Origin: Prorocentrum cordatum
Lineage: Eukaryota; Sar; Dinophyceae; Prorocentrales; Prorocentraceae
Assembly: GCA_963575745.1 (NCBI GenBank)
Contig: CAUYUJ010020704.1
Span: forward strand, 526,680-590,679
Length of the DNA stretch: 64,000 nt
Reading direction: 5' to 3'
Below are positions 20,601-30,565 of the stretch, in pieces. The notes under the pieces were generated by a model, which saw only the letters and a list, made by a program, of their open reading frames with translations, did no database searches and was not told where the DNA came from. The translations under genes were made by a program, and so were the position numbers. The stretch's first letter is position 1. Every line of letters begins with the position of its first letter.

Positions 20601-21290
20601 TTCATAGGCTCTTTTCTCGGATCCGAGGCCTCATTAGCCCGCCTAAGGCTCGCCCCTAGGCAAACATGGTGGCAGCGGGGTGGTCTGCCTCAGCAGGGGC
20701 AGAGTGGCAGCTACGCCAGCGCCCGCTTTTACAATGCCCAGTGTTCCCACCATTGCAAGTGCCAGCGTGCAGTGCCACCGCCTTCTCATGCATCATGCAG
20801 CCCAGCTGCAGTTCCTGCGCCAGTCCAACGCTGCCGCCGCCTGCGCCTCTCACAATATGCAGAGCGTGGCAGTAGCTGCGAACCCACTCTACCGAGCCAA
20901 GTTCCATTGCATCTATACAGTCAAGCTACGCGATCAGCAGTGCAATTCGCCTGTCATAAGTTTGCTTGCCGAGAGCCTCCATTCGCGGAGCCGTCAAGCG
21001 CCCCGGACACAGAGTCCTGGGAAGCGCTGACCGATGCTCTCAAGCAGTTGCGCCCGAGTGGGTTCTGGGCCACATTCAAGACCCTCAGCAGCGAGTGGAC
21101 TACCTCTGCGAGGGTGCAGATTTCCCAGCAGCACAAGTGCGCCCGTGGATGCACGGACGCGCCTGAATTTCCGCTCCGCCTCCTTTGGCTTCCTGACCTC
21201 CCCCTCATCCAACCTTCAATGACGGCAGAGGGGCTGGACGCGGCTGCAGCATACACGACCGGGACAACAGTCTTTTCAAATTTGCTATGA

Positions 21291-21427
21291 TGCAGATCTC
21301 CCCCATCCCTCTCAATATTCCTAACATGACATGATGCTGGGGTCATTCGGCGGAGTAGTTTCCGATCCCGGATACGTTAATAACTCTGTTACCCCACAAC
21401 GGGATCGGAAACTACTCCGCGCCAAAC
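21291..21427. repeat. Palindromic module, copy A
   Basis: Contains a perfect 21-bp inverted repeat: arms 21350-21370 and 21400-21420, core GTAGTTTCCGATCCCG, loop of 29 bp. The same order of blocks (GCAGATCTCCCCC, CTCTCAAT.TTCCTAAC, ATGATGCTGGGG, then the hairpin) recurs at 21521-21678. Confidence 0.85.
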
Positions 21428-21520
21428 CATATAATATACTTCTACCTTTCCTTTTTGTTTTCTTATCTTCTTTTTTTTTTATTTTCTTCTTTATTTCTCC
21501 CCCTACTTTTTTTTCTTATG

Positions 21521-21678
21521 ATTTGCAAGATCTCCCCCCATTCCCTCTCAATTTTCCTAACTTGGACATGATGCTGGGGGGCATTCGGCGGTGTTGTTTC
21601 CCCCCCTCCCCAGATCCCGGATTACGTTAAGAACTCTGTTACCCCACAACGGGATCGGAAACTACTCGCGCCAAACCA
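21521..21678. repeat. Palindromic module, copy B (left arm decayed)
   Basis: Direct repeat of copy A. The right arm (GGGATCGGAAACTACTCG) is intact, while the left arm is replaced by GGTGTTGTTTCCCCCCC, so only copy A can form the perfect hairpin. Confidence 0.8.
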
Positions 21679-21861
21679 GAGAAAAGATCGAGCGGGAGAT
21701 TGGCGTGTTTGTCAGCGAGGTGGAGGAGTGTTGTTAACTACAGCGAAGACTGATAGGTTTCTAGTGGTCTCAAAAGAGCTCACAGATCACTCAACAGGGG
21801 GGTCCGGGCAGGTGTTGGGGAGTTGCCGGGCGGCAGGGTGCCGGGCTCGTTTTTCACCAAC

Positions 21862-22226
21862 AGTCACACACTTCGTGCTCTTCGACTTCCCAGAACTCCA
21901 TTCCCAGGCCACATTCTGAATACCCTGATGCAACAGTCACACACTTCGTGTTCTTCGAGATCCCAGAACGCCATTCCCGGGCCACATTTAGAATAACCAG
22001 ATGCAACAGTCACACACTTCGTGCTCTTCGACATCCCAGAACGCCATTCCCGGGCCACATTCTGGAGGGCCGGATGTAACAGTCACACACTTCGTGCTCT
22101 TCGAGTTCCCAGAATTCCATTCCCGGGCCACATTTTGGATGCCCGGAGCCAACTGTAGGCCACTTCCTGGTCTTCGAGTTCCCAGAACTACATTCCCGGG
22201 CCACATTTTGAATAGCCTGACGCTTC
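21862..22226. repeat. Tandem array of five 73-bp units
   Basis: Units start at 21862, 21935, 22008, 22081 and 22154, each exactly 73 bp. They share AGTCACACACTTCGTG, CTTCGA, CCCAGAA and CATTCCCGGGCCACATT; the fifth is most diverged. The array runs directly into the region upstream of the EEP-like gene. The unit length resembles a tRNA, but I see no cloverleaf or A/B box. Confidence 0.9.
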
Positions 22227-22339
22227 GTAGTCCTTCCGCCACAGCCGTGTTTGGTTCAGGAATTGCTAGTGACACTGCAGTCCACTGCATTCAATCGTGC
22301 CACTGCATTCACTCACTGCAGTCCACTCAGTTTCGATTG

Positions 22340-23900
22340 CAATGGCGTTCCCCTGGCCGTACCCCCATTACCCAACGTTCATCCGCAGCCTCTGCTCCGC
22401 GAGGCTCGTCCGAAGTGTCGCCGCCTCGCGGTGCTTCTCAGCCTGCGCCGCCTCGCGGTGCTTCTCAGCCTGCGGAGGAAGGTGGACAGACGCCTGGCTC
22501 TGGCGCTGTGCAGCCTGCGTCTTTCACGGTCGCCTCGTTCAATTTCGGGTTCGAGCAGGGCATGATGACTGGTAAGCAGGCGGCCACTCACTGCGCTAAC
22601 TTCGGAAGGGTGTGCGCCACGATAGTGGAGACCGCTGATGCTGATATTGTCTGTGGCTGCGAGGTCGGTGCGTTCCGTGAAGGCTTTCGCCGAGCAGGGA
22701 TCAACGTGACAGAGATCCTCAGTAAGCCTTTCGGTGATGGCATTTGCTTCTCGGAGGTCGACAACTACTTGACTCTCTGGGGGTTCCGCGGTGCTTCTCA
22801 GCCTGCGGAACTGACTCTGTGCGAAGACAGCAAAGTTTACAGGCCTCCTAGCGGCCGAGAGATTGATGCTGTTATTTCACATTTTGAGGTGAACAAACCA
22901 GGCCATGACAAGGTCCACGTGGTGATCGCCAACATGCACATCGTGTGCGGCAAGAAACCGCCGACCATCCAGACTCGAAAGCGGACAGTTCGCAATCTCC
23001 GCTTGCACCTGACTGCCTGGGAAAGATTCTTGAGAATCTGAGCCAGGCAGTCGTTCTGCTTGTAGTCGGCGGCGACAACCTCACTTTCCAGGAGGCGCGG
23101 GAGGCTTACCAGCGCCAGCAGAACGACGAGAAGCTCTGGGAGGTCCATGCCACTCCGGCCGACCTCAAAGGCGACCACGTCGCGGTCTGCGGAGCAGTCG
23201 CCCGTTTATGCTCCATTGCCGTTGGCGCGTCTTTTACGGATCGTGGCATGCGCAACGACGCACACGATGCGGTGGCGGTTGTGCTCACTCTCCCTGGTGC
23301 TATTCAGCCTGGGGAGAGCAAGAGGCGGAAGATAGTCGTCGAAAACGTCTCCGACGCCGACGTCAGCGTACAGGCGGACGCCGAGTCTTCTGTGCATTGG
23401 GATCGGTCGCCGAGTTCTACTCCTCCGCTTTCACCGACTTCACCGGGTGATCCCGACTACGTCGAGAATGTCGTTCAGAATCGCGCGAACGACTTGCACA
23501 GGGAGCTGAGGCAGCTTTGGGACGACAGGTACGACGAGGAGTACGATCCGAAAGTCCTCCATCATCTCAGTCTCTTGCTTTTCAAAAAGAGGAAGTCCAC
23601 GGAGCCAGCGGACACTGATCCAGCTGGCGCTCCTCTGCCTGGCTCGGAATATGACGCGGCCTTTGCGTCTCAGGAGGAGACTGGCCGAGCCATTCTCTCT
23701 GTCCTTAAGCTTCGACATGACTTTCTGCGGAGCAAGAACATCGACGACATGCGCTACGTTCTCACGGAGCCTTAGCGCCAGGAATTGGTCAGAGTAGCTC
23801 GCGACCAGTACGAGCAGTCGCGGCAGCAGCGTGCGCTTCAGGAACGGGATATCGAAAAGGGAAAAGCGAAAGGCAAGTCTGCGCCACAGGGGGCCATGCG
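22340..23900 (+). pseudogene. EEP-superfamily nuclease-like gene (frameshift, stop, gap)
   Basis: Reads as an exonuclease-endonuclease-phosphatase domain. FTVASFNFGFEQ is the first strand, IVCGCEVGAF holds the catalytic Glu, VVIANMHIVCG is the N-x-H motif, LLVVGGDNLTF is the GDxN motif and RNDAHDAV supplies the terminal His. The frame changes near 23015 (LHLTA to CLGKILENL). It ends at a TAG (23773-23775), but coding sense continues in frame behind it (RQELVRVARDQYEQS to EKGKAKGKS) up to the N gap at 23901. The N-terminal start is not visible. It has no RT nearby in frame, so it may be a host gene family and not a LINE endonuclease. The Lys-rich tail is downstream of the domain. Confidence 0.6.
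22420..22480. repeat. Short GGTGCTTCTCAGCCTGCG repeat
   Basis: The motif occurs twice in tandem here and again at 22789-22807 inside the EEP-like coding region. It encodes R-G-A-S-Q-P-A each time. The third copy interrupts an otherwise conserved-looking stretch (YLTLWGF to LTLCED). Confidence 0.7.
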
Positions 23901-24000
23901 NNNNNNNNNNNNNNNNNNNNNNNNNNNNNNNNNNNNNNNNNNNNNNNNNNNNNNNNNNNNNNNNNNNNNNNNNNNNNNNNNNNNNNNNNNNNNNNNNNNN
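23901..24000. other. Assembly gap (100 N)
   Basis: Exactly 100 unknown bases, the conventional size for a scaffold gap of unknown length. Coding sequences run into it from both sides, on opposite strands. Confidence 0.99.
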
Positions 24001-24445
24001 CCCCCCCCCCTCGAGTGGAGGAGGCCGAGGATTTTGACTCTGCAGTGTCCTGGGCGCCGTCGATCACGAAGCCGCGGGCCCACTTCGGCACCCGATCAGG
24101 CCTGCGCACGGCGGAGCTCACGTGCCTGAGCATAGCTCTGATCGTCTTGGCCGTGTCCTCACTCCACGGGTCGGCTGGCGCGGCGAGGTGCCACTCGGAC
24201 TCCTTGTCCGATGCGTGGGCTCGAAGAGCTTCTGCAAGCCCCTTCTGGCTGATGCCACCCGATGGTGACGCAGCCCGAAACTCAATCAACATCAACGCGC
24301 ACTTGAGAATGGCATCGGAATCTGTTCTCGACTCCAGCCGAGTCGAATAATTCACAAAATCTACAGTCTGAATGTGTGCTCTGCAAATGTCTTTCAGGGT
24401 CTCGGCATCTGCAGCGCTGGCCCTGCGCGCAGCAGCGCTCGCCAT
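24001..24445 (-). CDS. Unknown protein, C-terminus lost in the assembly gap
   Basis: A minus-strand frame starts at the ATG at 24445 (another ATG at 24484 would add 13 residues) and runs into the gap, giving about 148 visible residues. It begins MASAAARRASAADAETLKD and contains YSTRLESRTDSDAILKCALM, GGISQKGLAEALRAHASDKE and TIRAMLRHV. It has balanced composition and predicted helices, unlike the repeat frames around it. No known domain is recognised. It could be a host gene or an unannotated retroelement ORF. Confidence 0.5.
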
Positions 24446-24594
24446 CTTGAGCAATGAAAGCTGCAAGGTCGGAAAAAAACACATTGCGCGCTCAGATCAA
24501 ACGGGCTAGACTTAAGACCTCAGGACAACCCAATGTGGCCTGAAACTGCCTGTTTCCACGGGGGTCGGGTTTCTCTAATGGAATGGGGAAGTTG

Positions 24595-25005
24595 CCGACT
24601 GGGCCGCGGGATACACGCTCTGGCCCAACAGACTTGGCCACGACCCCCTTCACATGGGGGAGGACACGGAGGAGGAGGAGGAGGAGGAGGAGGAGGAGGA
24701 GGAGATGAAGGAGGAGGAGATGAAGGAGGAGGAGAAGCAAGGGGGGGGAGGGCGAGGAGGGAGCAGAGAACGCGGGTGAGTATTACGAGGTGGAGGTAGA
24801 GGAGGGGGAGGACGTGGAGGAGGAGTTTTTTTTGTTTTAAGATAATGATGAAGCAAAGCCAAGCGTTCAAATGAAACGCACTGAATACCGAAAATATATC
24901 ATACATTTTATACAACAAAAAGAAGGCACACAAAAAATAGCCGCAGCAGCTGTTTTAATAGCTGCGGGGTTCCGCGCCGGTAAAACAGCCGGAACGGACC
25001 TCGGG
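24595..25005 (-). repeat. LINE-C 3' end (copy 2, matches 1-411)
   Basis: Direct repeat of 1-411 on the same strand, 24.6 kb away. Differences are scattered substitutions and small indels in the GGA and T runs. The repeat boundary at about 25005 marks the 5' truncation point of copy 1. Confidence 0.85.
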
Positions 25006-27320
25006 GTTCGGCTCGCCGCCCTCCAGAGGCGCCCCAGACGATGGGGAAATGCTGGCAGAAGGTGCCCTGGTCGCTGTCGCCGACAGCGCAGAAACGCTCG
25101 GGGACGGCGACTCGGGCCGGGCGCGGCTCTCGGGATCAACGCCCCTGAGCCACAGCGCAGGGCGCCCCTCGTGCGCCATCGCCCGCGGGGCGAGGTGCCG
25201 CGCCCGGTCGTGCGCGGGCCCGCCCACGTCGCGTCGGCGGCCCCAGTTGCGGCGAGCCAGCGTCTCGTCCGCGCCCGTGCGCCTTGGGCGGAGCGGGCGG
25301 CCCTGATCGCCCGCGCCCGCTCGCCGCTGACGCGACCACCGCCGGCCGACAACCGCGAGGTAGTTGACCGCCCACTCCCGGCAATAGTCGAGCCCCCTCT
25401 CGACCGGCCACGCGTCGCCGCCGCGCTGCAGGCCCTCGCCGCAGATGTGGCGCGCCGCACGCCGCCGTCGGAGCTGGGCGAGGTCGTGCTCGACGTCGCC
25501 CAACAACTCCGAAAACTCCACGATGTCGACATGCATTTGGCCGTCGGGGCGGGCGAGGGGGGCGCCCCAGACCCGCGCCCCCAGCGCCGGCCGCCCCCAG
25601 GCACCTGGGCCGGACGGCGGCAAGCCGGCATCCATCCAAGAGCGCCGCAATGACCGATGTCACAGGGCTGTAGACCATCCCCCACTTGGTAGTTTTGGCT
25701 CGCAGCAACGCGCGGCGAACTCGCGGCCACAGCCGTCGGGCTCGAGCAGCCCAGGATGCCGAAGCCACTGCGCAAGCCATCCCCCGGCCAGCTGGGTCCT
25801 GAGCTTGGTCCCAGGATCCGGCGTGGTAGAGCACCTCCATGGCCATTGAGAGGCAGCGCCCCGGGCCCTCGCCTGCCGCCGCCGCCGCAGCCACGCGCCT
25901 GAGGTCGGCGACGCGGGAGGGGCGACGCCCTGGACCTCGCGCCCGAAGATCGACTGCGGCTGGGCGCCCGCGGCGACGAGGGAGGAGGCCTTCTCGCCCA
26001 GCTTCGCCGACGCCATGCGGAACCTCGGGCTCGAGTGCGCCAAGCGCCCGCTTTGCGCCGGGGCCTGCGTTTGCTCGTGACGACGTCTGCGCCGAGGTCG
26101 ACCACGGCGTCCGCCTCATGGCCAGATACTCCACGCCGTCGCAGCCCATCCAGGACTCGATGCCTCGGTTGGGGGCGTGGAGGCCACTACCGCTGTTGCG
26201 TAGGAGACAGCGAGGCGGCAAGCCTGGCAGCCCTCCAGCAGCACCGCCGAAGCCGTGATCAAGGTCTTCTCGACGCGCTGCACCGCGCCCTCCGCGCGCC
26301 AGACGGCGCCGTCGATGCATGACCAAATGCCGGCTGCATCTGCGGCCTCCCGCGCCGCCTCCAAAACATCATAGAGGGACAGCCTGCGGAGGGGCGCGCG
26401 CCGTTGAAGGAGCCCGCTACGATAGAGAGCGCGGCGTGAATAGCAGGGCCCAGCCAGTCGGCACGCTCGAGGCGCCGCGGGACCAGGAAGGCCTCGACCT
26501 CCACGACCTGAACAGGCGGTGAGAAGTCCAGCACGAGGCCTCGGTCAAGCAGCCAGGCCAGGCCCCCAAAGTCGAAGATCTCGGCGATGTCGGCGAAGAG
26601 CGAGGCAAAGCCGATGCCCTTGTGCCACGCAGTCTCGCTGAGAATGGCGCGACGGAGTGCGACCCGCAAGGCCGAGCACTCCTTGATGCCCGTGTCCCAC
26701 TTGTCCCCGAGCCCCAGGGTACCGCACAGCGCTCCACGACTCCGCCCCGACCAGATGCGGACGGGCATGGGGAGGAGCCCCAGCACGCGATCTCCTCCAC
26801 TGGGCTTGCCAGCGATCGCGCCCACGGTGACATGGAGCTGGCGGCCACATACACAGGTGCTCCGACACGGCGAGGAACTGGATGAAGCCCCTCTTGCCCT
26901 ACGTCGGCGCGCGCTCGACGTCCAAGGGGCCCAGCCTGTCGACGCAGTGGGCTTTGCGGGGGCCGAAGGTCTCTGTGGCGGCGTCGAGGTTCTCAACCGT
27001 GAAGCAACAAAACTCCTCTGCGGCCGCGGCGGATCGGCAGCGAGCCAGCGCCTGCTCGATGGCGGCATGCCAAGAGGGCGGGCTGGTCCAGGTGGCACCC
27101 CACTTCTCAAACTGCGAGAGCATGATCTTGAAGGGTCCGCCGCCTTGACCTGCCCAGCCGTGTCTTCCAGCCGCTCGGAGACACGGTCCTTGGTCCCTTA
27201 TGGAGCTGGCCCATGTTGGCTTCCATAGCCCGGTCCCCGAACGCCTTGGCCGCCTCGTTGGCCGCTGCCTTCCCCGCTGCGCCAGCAAGGCGGAACGTTT
27301 CAGAGCAGACTTGGCCATGC
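25006..27320 (-). pseudogene. LINE-C reverse transcriptase (motif C mutated)
   Basis: Reading down the minus strand: QFEKWGATWTSPPSWHAAIE and FTVENLDAATETFGP (N-terminal). A frame change leads into the core frame 27110-26259: GDRVLGLLPMPVRIW, KECSALRVALRRA, LFADIAEIFDFGG (motif A, about 26565-26600), EVEAFLVPRRLERADW and SIVAGSFNGARP (motif B, about 26398-26430). A further frame gives WSCIDGAVWRAEGAVQRVEK near 26320, where active members have a YVDD-type motif. Here the second Asp is Gly. Later parts (VDLGADVVTSKRRPRRKAG, then a C-terminal domain) continue to about 25000. Dead by motif and by frameshifts. Confidence 0.65.
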
Positions 27321-27330
27321 TTCTCTGTGG

Positions 27331-27660
27331 GGTTGCCGCTCACGCTAGAGTCGGGGCGCTGACCTAAGGAACCCCAAACAACAAACGAGGTTTTTTTCCA
27401 CATATGTTAAACTTCGATGTCCCATGGGAAACCCAAGGAAAACCTAAGGAGCCCTCCAAAACCATGAACACCGAGCCGCCCCCCAACAAAAAGGGTTCCT
27501 TCTTCAGCGCCCCGACTGTACGCACGCACGCGAGGTAGGCTTTGGTGCGGTCGTTGGCGTCGTCGCCATGGAGCTCGCTCCTCGAGGGTCCGCTCGCGAA
27601 TGCCCATGCGATTGTTCATCTGGTCCGCGCCGTTCCCACTGGCTATGCGCAGAGGACCGC
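27331..27660. other. No gene seen
   Basis: Non-repetitive sequence between LINE-C and the minisatellite. I see no motif on either strand. Confidence 0.3.
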
Positions 27661-27689
27661 CCAGGTTATGACCAAGGCGGTTGCTGGAG

Positions 27690-28060
27690 GAGCGGTCCAG
27701 CAACCCAGGCGCGGCAGCGCCCGACAACACCTCGGCACCCCGCCCGGCTGCCCTGGCGCAATGGCTCCTCTGCCTGGCGGGGGCGGTCGCCAGACGAGCG
27801 GTCTTGCAACCCAGGCTCGGCAGCGCCCGACAACACCTCGGCACCCCGCCCGGCAACCCGCCCGGCAACCCCCCGCGCTCTGGCCCGCAGCCTAGCCAGA
27901 GCGGTTGCCCGAGGGGCGGTGGGGCAATCCGAGCTCGGCAGCGCCTGAACCGGGCCGCCCTGGCGGCCTGCCCGCAGCCTGGCGGGGGCGGTCACCAGAC
28001 GAGCGGTCGGGCAACCCAGGCTCGGCAGCGCCCGACAGCCCCTCGGCAGCCCGCCCAGTA
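27690..28060. repeat. GC-rich minisatellite, four irregular units
   Basis: The core CAACCCAGGCTCGGCAGCGC recurs at about 27701, 27807, 27925 (diverged) and 28012, preceded each time by a GCGGT...GAGCGGT block. Spacing is 106, 118 and 87 bp. Confidence 0.75.
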
Positions 28061-28071
28061 GCCTCCGCAGG

Positions 28072-28290
28072 GAGAGGAGGAGGAGGAGGAGGAGGAGAAG
28101 CGGGAGGAGGAGGAGGAGGAGGAGGAGGAGGAGGAGGAGGAGGAGGAGGAGGAGGAGTAGGAGGAGGAGGAGGAGGAGGAGGAGGAGGAGGAGGAGGAGG
28201 AGGAGGAGGAGGAGGAGGAGGCGGAGGAGGAGGAGGAGGAGGAGGGCGAGGAGGAGGAGGAGGAGGAGGAAGAGGAGGAGAACGAGGCGG
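28072..28290. repeat. GGA microsatellite
   Basis: About 70 near-perfect GGA triplets with rare interruptions. Poly-Gly, poly-Leu and poly-Pro frames over it are artefacts. Confidence 0.95.
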
Positions 28291-28624
28291 GGCAGCTGCA
28301 GAGAGCGTTCGGCGCCCGCCGCTGCCCCCAACTCTCTCCCGCCCCGCCCGCTGCCAGGCCACCTAGTTTCGCGCAACGCGCCCCGCGGTGCGCGACGTGA
28401 GGTCATCGACGCGCCCCCAATAAACAGCGCGCGCTCCACTGCTCGCAGAATTGACTGCTCGCAGATGGCCTGGGTCCGCCAAGTCGGATATTCGCGATCA
28501 ATGGCATCGGGGCTAGCATGTGTTTTTCCCCCCATCCAAAGTGGGGCTCTTGTTTTCTCTGGACACCCCGCGCAGGAACACGAGAACGGGAACACCCCCT
28601 CTTCTGACTCACCCACTCACCACA

Positions 28625-28690
28625 TACACACTCACTCACTCACTCACTCACTCACTCACTCACTCACACACACACACACACACTCATATC
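28625..28690. repeat. ACTC and CA microsatellites
   Basis: CACTCACT repeats followed by CACACA, leading into the CAT array. Confidence 0.9.
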
Positions 28691-29625
28691 ATCATCATCA
28701 TCATCATCATCACCAGCAGCAGCAGCAGCAGCATCATCATCATCATCAGCAGCATCATCATCATCATCATCATCAGCAGCAGCATCATCATCATCATCAT
28801 CATCATCAGCAGCAGCATCAGCATCATCGTCATCATCATCATCATCAACATCAACATCAACATCATCAGCATCAACATCAGCAGCAGCATCATCATCATC
28901 CTCATCAGCATCATCATCATCATCAGCAGCAGCATCATCATCATCGTCATCATCATCATCAGCAGCAGCATGAACTGGCATCATCAGCATCATGATCATT
29001 ATCACCATCATCATCACCATCATCATCAGCATCATCTTCATCATCAGCATCATCATCATCAATTTCATCATTATAATCACCACCACCCTCACCATTAGCA
29101 TCGTCGTCATCATCAGCAACAACACCGCCACATCACCAGCACTTACACATTCACTCACTCGCTCACACACCCACAATCACTCGGCATCATCACCCCTTTA
29201 CTCACACACTCACTCACCACCTACCACCCACTCACTCACAAATATCATCGAAAGCGTCATCAGCATCGCCTTCATTCACTCACCCAATGAGTCGATACGG
29301 ACCTCATGGACACTTCTCCCTCCGTACATTCACTCATTCAAGGAGACACACAGCAGCACCATCATAACACCATCAACTTCCTCATCATCGTTCACTACAG
29401 CATTACCATCCTCATTCATTCAATAACTCACACCATCATCACTACCGCCCTCATCATCATCAGCATCACTCACATCGTCACAATCATCATCACCACTCAC
29501 ATCACAAGCATCATCACCACTCACATGGTGATCACATCGCAACCATCAGCTTCATCAACATCAACATGATGATGATCATCATCAGCAGCATCATCACCGT
29601 CATCATCATCATCATCACACGCACA
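28690..29625. repeat. CAT/CAG microsatellite array
   Basis: CAT triplets with CAG groups, becoming less regular and CACTCA-rich after 29130. No coding evidence; the Asp-, Met-, His- and Ile-rich frames follow from the triplet. Confidence 0.9.
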
Positions 29626-29639
29626 CACATGCATGTTGA

Positions 29640-30565
29640 GAACGTATCAGGCGGGAACCTCGTGTGTGACTGAATTGCGAGGGGGTTTCTGGCGCAAGCC
29701 CCCTCCCTATGGGGCCCGCAGCTCATATGAGTAATCCGAGCGGGCCATCGGCATCCTCCAACTGCCGTCACCTTTGGGCCCCTGAAGCGTGAATACGGAT
29801 GTATCAAGCGGGAGCGTCGTCCGTGAGTGAATTGCGAGGAAGTCTCAGGCGGGAGAACCTTCCCTATGGGGCCCGCAGCTCATATGAATAGTCCGAGCGG
29901 GTCGTCGGCCTCCTGCAACTGCGGTTACCTTTGGGCCCTTGAGGCGTGAATATGGGAGAAGTATCACGCGGGAGTTTCGTCTGTGGGTGAATTGCGAGGA
30001 AGTCTCAGGCGTGAGACCACTCCCCATGGGGCCCGCAGCTCGTGTGAGCAATCCGAACGGGTCATCGGCCTCCTGCAACTGTCGTCGCGCTTGGGCCCCT
30101 GAGGCCTGAATATGAAAAGAGTATCAGGCGGGAGCGTCGTCTGTGAGTGAATTGCGAGGAAGCCTAAGGCGCCCCCCCATACGGGGCCCGCAGCTCATGT
30201 GAGCAATCCGACCGGGTCATCGGCCTCCTGCAACTGTGGAACACTTTTGGGCCTCTGAGGCATGAACTTGGGGGAAGTGTAAGGCGGGAGCGTCGTCTGT
30301 GAGTGAATTGCGAGGAAATGTCAGGCGGGACCCCATTGGGTCCCTCAGGCGTGACGCTCAGGGAGATATCAAGCGGGAGTCTCGTTTGTGAGTGAATGGC
30401 GAGGAAGTCTCAGACCGAGCCCGACCCCTATGGGGCCCGCATTTCGCATTGGTAATCCGAGCGGGCCACCACAAACCTTGTAACTGTCAGAATGTTCGGG
30501 CATTGGAGGTCTGAATGTTGGGGAAGTCTGAGGCGGGAGTTTTTTCTGTTAGTGATTCGCGCCAG
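29640..30565. repeat. Minisatellite with a unit of about 160 bp
   Basis: The landmark TGAATTGCGA recurs at 29671, 29828, 29988, 30148 and 30304, with variants at 30393 and 30553. Spacing is 157, 160, 160, 156, 89 and 160 bp. Other shared blocks are GGGGCCCGCAGCTCAT, CCGAGCGGGTCATCGGCCTCC and TTTGGGCC. One unit (30304-30393) is shortened by about 70 bp. Confidence 0.9.

Larger units (their letters stand above)
17225..21290 (+). mobile_element. LINE-D, degenerate LINE with spliced-leader relic
   Basis: After the relic come a low-complexity Ala/Pro/Thr-rich frame (17246-17803), ORF1-like sequence (17805-18940), a second copy of the 5' module (about 19126-19640) and RT remnants (19660-20600). 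No endonuclease is recognisable. The gene order fits a LINE, but the copy is broken throughout. Confidence 0.55.
20601..21861. other. Stretch with duplicated palindromic module, no gene
   Basis: 20601-21290 looks like decayed LINE-D sequence without recognisable motifs. 21291-21680 holds two copies of a 140-160 bp module separated by a T-rich spacer. 21680-21861 shows nothing I recognise. Confidence 0.4.
24595..27330 (-). mobile_element. LINE-C, decayed non-LTR retrotransposon
   Basis: A minus-strand LINE with its RT spread over several frames (27320 to about 25000). The 3' UTR, with a GGA array (24668-24750) and an AT-rich segment, matches bases 1-411. Frame changes are frequent. No endonuclease is recognised upstream, so the copy may be 5'-truncated near 27400. 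Confidence 0.65.

Noticed and set aside
18918-21290. A single 790-codon protein
   Set aside because: Only the part at about 19660-20600 has RT character; the rest is an open shadow in GC-rich DNA or another module.
21862-22226. Tandem tRNA genes, because the unit is 73 bp
   Set aside because: No A or B box, no acceptor-stem pairing and no CCA-adjacent symmetry are visible on either strand.
27407-28616. Minus-strand protein with long Leu runs resembling membrane segments
   Set aside because: The Leu runs are the translation of the GGA/TCC microsatellite.
28690-29625. His-rich metal-binding protein
   Set aside because: Poly-His is the CAT frame of the microsatellite and has neither start context nor a unique sequence.
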